The notes beneath the pieces were generated by a model. It made no database searches, was not told where the DNA came from, and saw only the letters and a list, made by a program, of their open reading frames with translations. A DNA stretch of 64,000 bases, taken from assembly GCF_027579695.1 (NCBI RefSeq), contig NC_083587.1:35445732-35509731 (forward strand), in the 5' to 3' direction. Below are positions 56,443 through 64,000 of this stretch, one piece after another (positions within the stretch are counted from its first letter, which is position 1; the number at the start of each line of letters is the position of its first letter). Origin of the DNA: Neoarius graeffei. Its lineage: Eukaryota > Chordata > Actinopteri > Siluriformes > Ariidae. The position numbers were made by a program, and so were the translations under genes.

Positions 56443-58059
56443 CAGTGCCTTGAAAAAGTATTCATACTCCTTGAACTTTTTCACATTTTTCCACCTTACA
56501 ACCACGAACTTAAAAGTTTTTTATTGAGATTTTATGTGATAGACCAACACAGAGTAGCACATAATTGTGAAGTGAAACGAAAATGATAAATGGTCTTCAA
56601 AATTTTAAACAAATGAAAATCTGAAAAATGTGGTGTGCATTAGTATTCAGCCCCCTGTACTCTGATACCTCTAAATATAATCCAGTGCAATCAATTGCCT
56701 TCAGAAGTCATCTAATTAGTTAATAGAGTCCTACTGTGTGTAATTTACTCTCAGCATAAATACACTTGTTCTGTAAAGGCCTCAGTGGTTTGTTAGAGAA
56801 CACTGAAGAACAAACAGCATCATGAAGACCAAAGAACTCACCAGACAGGTCAGGGATAAAGTTCTGGAGAAGTTTAAAGCAGGGTTAGGTTATAAAAAAA
56901 TATCCCAAGCTCTGAACATCTCAAGAAGCACTGTTCAATCCATCATTCAAAAATGGAAAAAGTATGGCACGACTGCAAACCTACCAAGACATGGCCGTCC
57001 ACCTAAACTGACAGAGCGAGCAAGGAGAGCACTGGTCAGAGAAGCAGCCAAGAGGCCCATGATCACTCTGGAGGAGCTGCAGAAATCCACAGCTCAGGTG
57101 GGAGAATCTGTGCACAGGAAAACTATAAGTCGTACACTCCACAAATCTGGCCTTTTTGGAAGAGTGGCAAGAAGAAAGACATTGTTGAAAGACAGGCATA
57201 AGAAGTCCCATTTGCAGTTTGCCAGAAGCCATGTAGGGGACACAGCAAACATGTGGAAGAAGGTGCTTTGGTCAGATGAGACCAGAGTTGAACTTTTTGG
57301 CCTAAATGCAAAGCGCTATGTGTGGCGGAAAACTAACACTGCTCATCACCCTGCACACTCCATCCCCACTGTGAAACATGGTGGTGGCAGCATCATGCTA
57401 TGGGGATGCTTTTCTTCAGCAGGGACAGGGAAGCTGGTCAGAGTTGATGGGAAGATGGATGGAGCTAAATACAGGGCAATCCTGGAAGAAAACCTGTTGG
57501 AGGCTGCAAAAGACTTGAGACTGGGAAGGAGATTCACCTTCCAGCAAGACAATGACCCTAAACATACAGCCAGAGTTACAATGGAATGGTTTAGATCAAA
57601 GAATATTCATGTGTTAGAATGGCCTAGTCAAAGTCCAGACCTAAATCCCATTGAGCATCTGTGGCAAGACTTGAAAATTGCTGTTCACAGACGTTCTCCA
57701 TCCAATCTGGCTGAGCTTGAGCTATTTTGCAAAGAAGAATGGGCAAAAATGTCAGTGTCTAGATGTGCAAAGCTGGTAGAGACATACCACAAAAGACTTG
57801 CAGCTATAATTGCAGCAAAAGGTGGCTCTACAAAGTATTGACGCAGGGAGGCTGAATACTAATGCACATCACATTTTTCAGACTTTTAGTTGTTTAAAAT
57901 TTTGAAGACCATTTATCATTTTCATTTCACTTCACAATTATGTGCTACTCTGTGTTGGTCTATTACATAAAATCTCAATAAAAAAACTTTTAAGTTCGTG
58001 GTTGTAAGGTGGAAAATGTGAAAAAGTTCAAGGGGTATGAATACTTTTTCAAGGCACTG
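56443..58059 (+). mobile_element. Complete Tc1-like transposon
   Basis: 1617 bp flanked by TA (56441-56442 and 58060-58061). The terminal repeats run about 56443-56652 and 57850-58059, starting CAGTGCCTTGAAAAAGTATT. By eye they differ at fewer than ten positions. Near-identical ends plus an intact gene mark a recent insertion. Confidence 0.93.
56822..57841 (+). CDS. Tc1-like transposase, apparently intact
   Basis: 339 codons without a break, within the normal Tc1 length. Residues 1-60 form the DNA-binding part, with a helix-turn-helix (GYKKISQALNISRSTVQSII, 23-42) and a GRPPK basic motif (58-62). The catalytic domain shows WSDET (Asp152), QQDNDPKHT (Asp243) and PDLNPIEHLW (Glu278), which is DD34E spacing. 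The Gly-rich [19 protein letters not shown] (186-204) is typical. The enzyme would bind its terminal repeats, excise the element and insert it at TA. ATG 56822 is the first in frame, preceded by the usual short leader. Nothing visible disables it; activity is untested. Confidence 0.93.
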   Translation: MKTKELTRQVRDKVLEKFKAGLGYKKISQALNISRSTVQSIIQKWKKYGTTANLPRHGRPPKLTERARRALVREAAKRPMITLEELQKSTAQVGESVHRKTISRTLHKSGLFGRVARRKTLLKDRHKKSHLQFARSHVGDTANMWKKVLWSDETRVELFGLNAKRYVWRKTNTAHHPAHSIPTVKHGGGSIMLWGCFSSAGTGKLVRVDGKMDGAKYRAILEENLLEAAKDLRLGRRFTFQQDNDPKHTARVTMEWFRSKNIHVLEWPSQSPDLNPIEHLWQDLKIAVHRRSPSNLAELELFCKEEWAKMSVSRCAKLVETYHKRLAAIIAAKGGSTKY

Positions 58060-58161
58060 TATATTGGGGACTGAAATGGATGAGATAACAATATGATGTA
58101 TGATAATCCATGTTGCAATAAATCCACCTTGGTTGGCATTCTGCTAACAAAATTAAACATT

Positions 58162-58552
58162 GTGGGCGGCAAGATGGTTAGCACTGTCACCTCACAGTAG
58201 GAAGGTTCTGGGTTCGAGTCCAGTGGCCAACAGTGGCTTTTCTGTGTGGAATTTGCATGTTCTCCCTGTGTCTGCGTGGGTTTCCTCCAGGTGCTCCGGT
58301 TTCCCCCACAGTCACATTCACACCTACAGTCAATTTAGAGCCACCAATTAGCAGGTTAAGCTAATTGGTGGCTCTAAATTGACTGTAGGTGTGAATGTGA
58401 ATGTAAATGGTTGTTTGTCTCTATGTGTCAGCCCTGGGATGACCTGGCGACTTGTCCAGGGTGTACCCCGCCTCTCGCCCATAGTCAGCTGGGATAGGCT
58501 CCAGCTTGCTCACGACCCTGTACAGAATAATCCGTTATGGATAATGGATGGA
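58162..58552 (+). repeat. SINE copy containing a 41-bp perfect inverted duplication
   Basis: The head is partly deleted (GGGCGGCAAGATGGTTAGC). At 58312-58352 and 58360-58400 two 41-base arms are exact complements separated by 7 bases. The left arm replaces the usual CAAAGACATGC part of the body with a reversed copy of downstream SINE sequence. Confidence 0.9.
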
Positions 58553-58559
58553 TTTAAAT

Positions 58560-61300
58560 ATTGTGATACATATCATGAAAATCATGAAAATTTAGGGGTT
58601 GGTAAAAATATCACAGGTAGGAAAAAAATCACTAGCTCAGGTGCCTGGGAGAAGCAGATTTCATATCCTAGCTATCATTTTTCATTCACAGTTGCCCGGT
58701 GGAGGTTCAGTATGCTGTTGATGTAACAGCAAACAGTACGTTTTTGACTTCCCCATCCAACAGCCAGGGAATGGAAAACTCTATTTCCTATTGCTACCAC
58801 CTGCTAAACGAGACATGTTAATGAAATAATCTTTCCATAATCAGGAATATGAAAAGATGTGGAAATGGTGGCCAAACTGAACAAAAACCAGTATAGTGCT
58901 GAACAAAACCAGTCTGTAACACTAATGGTAGCCCAACATGCAATCATCTCACGTGTAAACACTTAACTGAATGAAAATGAAAACACTAACAAGACTCAAA
59001 TAACCTGAAACACATAATGCTTCATTAGAAAAGACAGTATCAGGAGACGAGAGATATTATGGCTACATAAAGTCGTCCCCTCTCAGCGATTCAAATAATC
59101 GCTTATTTTCCATGGTCTATATTAATACACATAATTAGCTTGTCATATTTTTGAGTTCAATTACATTAGTTGTAGCTTTTGAGCCAAGTTAATTGGGCCT
59201 CAGAGCAAGAATAACATGGGGGCTGGGGAGGGAACTGTAGCTTTCACTTCCCTGGTTGGCTAGATAATGAATTTATGTTTTGTTCACCCTGATCATATAA
59301 GTGAAGATATTTTCACGATGTTTCTGCTAACAAATTGCCAGAAAAATAAGATAAAATAGGAGAAGGAGGACAAGATCTCCCTCCTATTCATCCATCAGAG
59401 GTATGAACAGAAATGCAGTGATCAAAGTGGTTGGGGGGGGGGGGGGGGGGGATGTGTTGATGGGGTTTCGGGGGTGGAGACGGTTGTGGTGAGCGAGTCA
59501 GTGTTGTGGGAAGCGAATATGAAGCGTGCGGTGGAATATTCACTGAACCCAAGCTGACACGCCACCGCTGCTGAACTGAGTTAATGAGACTGATGGAGCC
59601 TGTCCTTTATATCAAATAGAATCCCTCATTCTCTTGTGTCTCCCTTTCCTTCATCCCCCCTCCGTCCAGCATGCTAATGTTCCCATTTTTCAGCTTTATC
59701 TCCCTGTGAAGCTTTGACACAATTACCTTCCACAGCTAATGTTCAATTCAGTGCCATGTATGTATTCATGTGTTAATGTGAAAAATTCCTGCTTGTGTGA
59801 TCTTGAGTATGTGTGTGTGTGTTTTCATGCTTTAATGAGGCACAATTGGGAGCTATAAGGCTGCAGTATGAAAGGAAGGGGGCTCAATACTGATTTGCCA
59901 CTTTAACAAAGATTTAAGACAACTAGTTCATCACCAGCACCCGCCCATTAACGCCCCACCGCCCACCCCACCCCACACAGATACAGATAAGAGCGGGATT
60001 AACAGCAGTTAGTGCAAGTGTGAGCATGTTGGAGACCAGACTCCCACTGGTGTGTATAAAGCTTACCAAACACTCGATATGTATGCATACGTTTGTACTC
60101 CTACATTCACAAATGAATTTAACAAAAAAACAAACCTTGAAACACTTACTGGTCTTGAATCAACTAATTATGTTCTGACTGACTGTGTGTGTGTGTGTGC
60201 GCTGATTTACAGTATGAGGGGAAACAGACAACCAGGAAGAGGACTCCATGAATCACAGCAGCCTCATGTACTGTAAAATAGAATACAGAAAAGAGGCAGA
60301 GGTGACAGAAGGAGATAGAAGTACACAAGAGCTGAGAAGAAGCAAAGCGTGAGACAGACTGAGTGGAAAGGACAAAGAAAGGAAGGGAAAGATACGAACC
60401 AAAAAGGAGAGAGAGACAGAGAGAGACAGCGCAACAGATAGTGGAAGGTGGAACAAAAAGGGGGAAAAACAAGGAAAAAATGGGCAAGAAGGAACAAAGA
60501 TAGATATGGATAGTGAAAGGAGAGTATATTATTTGGAAAAAACAAAAAAAAACTATTGTTACTTTCACAAGTTTCATTGTTCAATTGCAAATTTTTGCTC
60601 AGATCAGGTTTGCCTATCTTGACAGTTCACATTAATAATTACAAGTGACCTGTATGTAACTGTACTGTGAATGTATCTGTCCTCCAAAATGGCACACACG
60701 TGCACATTGATACATTTGCTCGAGTCATCTGCGATACCAAAAACAAAAAAATGTCATCGTTGTGAGATGTTGGGAGACCTGTGGTATTACTACCAACTAA
60801 ATGGATGGGCTACCAACTAAATGGATGGGCTAGTAGCTAATACATGCATCACATTTTGCTCTGGAGGACAGCAAACAGTTAATTTAAAAAAAAAAAAGAA
60901 AAAGAAACCAGATGTCCAGCTTTTGCTGTTTTAGCAGCTATTGTAGCTCTCCTCCAATGTTATTTTGCAATGCTGCTGGTGCTGGCTGATGAACACATTT
61001 TTCAGCACATGTCTATTTGCAAAAAGCCACGCGAATTCTGATTTGACTTCTGAGTTCCGGATCTGTGACCACATATGAAAGTGACTCAAACCTGATTTGA
61101 AAAGATCAGGTTTCTGTTTCCACACAGCTATGAAAACATCAGATCTGTGTCACAACAAGGCAAAGATTCAAATGAGTCACTTCAGCCCGGTAATGGGAGT
61201 GTAGTCTGTTTTGACAGAGGCTCGAATGTGGAGCCGTGTTCATGTACATGTTGTTCCATTATTTGCTAAAGTAACAAAAAGCAAATTGAATATATGAACA
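58560..61300. other. Intron, no gene; low-complexity tracts
   Basis: Run of 19 G at 59433-59451 followed by G-rich sequence. 20-bp perfect tandem duplication at 60791-60830. Purine-rich tract at 60280-60540. 59100-59760 is repeat-free and could be conserved non-coding DNA; not provable here. Confidence 0.45.
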
Positions 61301-61470
61301 CACACACAATGCCTTGCAAAAGTATTCATACCCTTGGTGTTTGTCCTGTTTTGTTACATTACAAGCTGGAATTAAAGTGGATTTTTGGGGGGTTAGCACC
61401 ATTTGATTTACACAACATGCCTACAACTTTAAAGGTGCACATTTTTTTTTATTGTGATACAAACAATAAT

Positions 61471-61848
61471 GGGCGGCACGGTGGTGTAGTGGTTAGTGCT
61501 GTCGCCTCACAGCAAGAAGGTCCGGGTTCGAGCCCCGTGGCCAGCGAGGGCCTTTCTGTGCGGAGTTTGCATGTTCTCCCCGTGTCCGCGTGGGTTTCCT
61601 CCAGGTGCTCCGGTTTCCCCCACAGTCCAAAGACATGCAGGTTAGGTTAACTGGTGACTCTAAATTGACCGTAGGTGTGAATGTGAGTGTGAATGGTTGT
61701 CTGTGTCTATGTGTCAGCCCTGTGATGACCTGGCACATTGTCCAGGGTGTACCCCGCCTTTCGCCCGTAGTCAGCTGGGATAGGCTCCAGCTTGCCAGCG
61801 ACCCTGTAGAACAGGATAAAGCGGCTAGAGATAATGAGATGAGATGAG
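61471..61848 (+). repeat. Young SINE inserted in a Tc1 terminal repeat
   Basis: ACAAACAATAAT at 61459-61470 and 61849-61860 is a perfect 12-bp target duplication within the left terminal repeat. The copy is nearly identical to those at 12719 and 33189. Confidence 0.93.
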
Positions 61849-62108
61849 ACAAACAATAATTAAGATGAAAAAAAAAAGAAATCTGGAGTGTGCATAAGTA
61901 TTCCCCCCCACACACAAAAAAGTCAGTATTTTATAGAGCCACCTTTTGCTACAATTACAGCTGCAAGTCTCTTGGGGTATGTCTCTATTAGCTTAGCACA
62001 TCTAGCCACTGGGATTTTTCCCATTCCTCAAGGCAAAACTGCTCCAACTCCTTCAAGTTAGATGGGTTGCGTTGGTGTACAGTAATTTTCAAGTTATGCC
62101 ACAGTTAT

Positions 62109-62505
62109 GGGTGGCACGGTGGTGTACCGTAAGTGGTTAGCACGGTCGCTTCACAGCAAGAAGGTTCTGGGTTCGAACCCAGCGGCCGGCAAGGGCCTTT
62201 CTGTGTGGAGTTTGCATGTTCTCCCCGTGTCTGCGTGGGTTTTGTCTGGGTGCTCCGGTTTCCCCCACAGTTCAAAGACATGCAGGTTAGGTTGATATGG
62301 GACAGCCTTGGGCTGAGGTGCCTTTGAGCAAGGCACCTAACTCCCAACTGCTCCCCGGGCGCTGTTAGCATGGCTGCCCACTGCTCTGGGTATGTGTGTG
62401 TGTTCATTGCTCACGTGTGTGTGTTCACTGCTTCAGATGGGTTAAATGCAGAGAGGAAATTTCACAAGTGTGTGATGAATAAAGTTGTGCTTTCTTTCTT
62501 TCTTT
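62109..62505 (+). repeat. SINE with alternative 3' tail, inserted in the Tc1 gene
   Basis: The head has an extra ACCG near 62127. After GACATGCAGGTTAGGTTGAT the tail switches to TGGGCTGAGGTGCCTTTGAG and ends TGATGAATAAAGTTGTGC plus a CTTT repeat. Compare 47998-48376. Confidence 0.85.
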
Positions 62506-62512
62506 TAGATTC

Positions 62513-63320
62513 TCAATTGGATTGAGGTCTGGAATTTGACTAGGCCATTCCAAGACATTTAAATGTTTCCCTTTAAACCGCTCCAGTGTAGCTTTAGCAG
62601 TATATTAGGGTCATTGTCCTGCTAGACCGTGAACCTTCGTCCCAGTCTCAAACCTCTGGCTGACTCAAACAGGTTTTCCTCCAGAACTGCTCTGTATTTA
62701 GTGCCATCCATCTTTCCTTCAATTCTGACCAGCTTTCCTGTCCCTGCAGATGAAAAATATCCCCACAGCATGATGCTGCCACCACCATGCTTCACTGTAG
62801 GAATGGTGTTCTCAGGGTGTTGGGTTTGCGCCACACATGGCATTTCTCACGATGGCCAAAAAGTTCAATTTTTGTCTCATTTGACCAGAGAATCTTCTTC
62901 CATTTGTTTGGGGAGTCTGCCACACGGTGTTGGGCAAACTCCAAACATGATTTTTTTAAGCAATTACTTTTCTGGCCACTCTTCCATAAAGCCCAGCTCT
63001 GTGGAGTGTATGGCTTAAAGTGGTCCTATGGACAGATACTCCCATCTCCACTGTGGATCTTTGCAGCTCCCTCAGCGTTATTGTTGGTGTCTTTGTTGCA
63101 TCTCTGATTAATGCCCTACTTGCCTGGTCTGTGAGTTTTGGTGGGCAACCTTCTCTTGTCAGGTTTGTAGTGGTGCCATATTCTTTCCATTTTGCTATAA
63201 TGGATTTAATGGTGCTTCCTGGGATATTCAAAGTTTGGGATAGTTTTATGACCAAACCCTGATCTAGACTTCTCCACAACTTTGTCTCTGACCTGTTTGG
63301 AGTGCTCCTTGGTTCTCATG
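62513..63320 (-). pseudogene. Tc1-like transposase pseudogene
   Basis: Minus-strand pieces: KLSQTLNIPGSTIKSIIAKW and TREGCPPKLTDQASRALIRD (DNA-binding half, frame 62956-63279), then [20 protein letters not shown] with GRRFTV (frame 62622-62843). The region of the first catalytic Asp (about 62860-62880) is out of frame, and the C-terminal part beyond 62622 is broken and cut by the SINE. Confidence 0.85.
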
Positions 63321-63662
63321 TTGCTTGCTCAGTAGTGGTGCAGAGTCAGGGTCTTTCCAGAACAGGTTGATTTATACAGACATCATGTGACAGATCACGT
63401 GACACTTTGATTGCACACAGGTGGATCTTAATCAACTAATTATGGGACTTATGAAGTGAATTGGTTGGACCAGCTCTTATTTAGGGGTTTCATATGAAAG
63501 GAGGTGAATACTTATACACACTCCAGATTTCTGTTTTTTCATCTTAATTATTGTTTGTCACAATTAAAAAAAAAAGTGCACCTTTGAAGTTGTAGGCATG
63601 CTGTGTAAATCGAATGGTGCTAACCCTCCAAAAATCCATTTTAATTCCAGCTTGTTATGCAA

Positions 63663-63871
<209 letters not shown>

Positions 63872-63962
63872 TCCTGTTTTGTATTTTTTTAAGCATGGAT
63901 TATCCAAACCTACTGAGCTGTGCTTTATTTTCTTTATTGTGTTTTATTTTCTACCCTTTTCA

Positions 63963-64000
63963 CAACCCCAAATCAGAAAAAGTTGGGAGAGAATGGAAAA
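63963..64000. mobile_element. Start of another Tc1-like terminal repeat, cut by window edge
   Basis: CAACCCCAAATCAG then AAAAAGTTGGGAG resembles the left end of the element at 22382. Only 38 bases are visible. Confidence 0.55.

Overview
The window looks like teleost fish nuclear DNA. Almost all of it is intron and downstream flank around one coding exon, heavily loaded with transposable elements. Evidence for a fish: a last exon of a heparan-sulfate 6-O-sulfotransferase (hs6st1-like), many Tc1/mariner elements, a tRNA-headed SINE with the tail typical of fish L2-mobilised SINEs, RTE/Rex-type LINE sequence, and hAT, Harbinger, Kolobok-like and Crypton-like relics. An ostariophysan such as a catfish is possible but cannot be proven from the sequence.

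Layout. The only confident host coding sequence is on the minus strand at 10600-11305. It is the terminal exon of an hs6st1 orthologue, with its splice acceptor at 11306-11307 and its stop at 10600-10602. Its candidate 3' UTR (about 10095-10599) holds a four-unit degenerate tandem repeat. Coordinates below about 10095 are downstream flank. Everything from 11306 to the right edge is probably the intron upstream of this exon: no first exon (5'-PAPS-binding region) is visible, so the intron would be at least 52.7 kb long.

Transposons. (1) Tc1/mariner: one element at 56443-58059 carries an uninterrupted 339-codon DD34E transposase between two near-identical inverted repeats of about 210 bp. Broken relatives lie at 1-621, 3280-4180, 15128-15700, 22382-23987, 38953-42121, 55191-55650, 55672-56069, 61307-63710 and at the right edge, and a mariner-type start lies at 14805-15120. 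(2) One SINE family is present in about 17 recognisable copies, many with perfect target-site duplications and some nested in other elements. (3) Three solo LTRs of about 415-440 bp (14131-14570, 18003-18435, 26271-26686) have 5-bp duplications, and a longer LTR-like insert (40234-41865) splits a Tc1 element. (4) LINEs: a 5'-truncated RTE/Rex-type reverse transcriptase (43771-44940, open frame) and the endonuclease end of a restriction-like-endonuclease LINE (32118-33110). (5) Others: a Kolobok-like MITE with a nested element (50541-51673), a Harbinger-like MITE (52747-53680), a MADF-coding deletion derivative (45510-46019), a Crypton-like tyrosine-recombinase fragment next to a long palindrome (36043-36565), a C48/Ulp1-protease relic inside an element with inverted ends (48418-49965), and BED and THAP zinc-finger fragments.

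The elements allow relative dating. SINE and LTR insertions sit inside Tc1, LTR-adjacent and older SINE sequence, so Tc1 bursts, LTR insertions and SINE retroposition overlapped in time. I found no operon, CRISPR array or prokaryotic feature, and no new multi-gene system that I could defend. The most unusual items are the 3' UTR repeat, the C48-protease element, the recombinase fragment with its palindrome, the LTR/SINE junction shared by two loci, and several inverted duplications.
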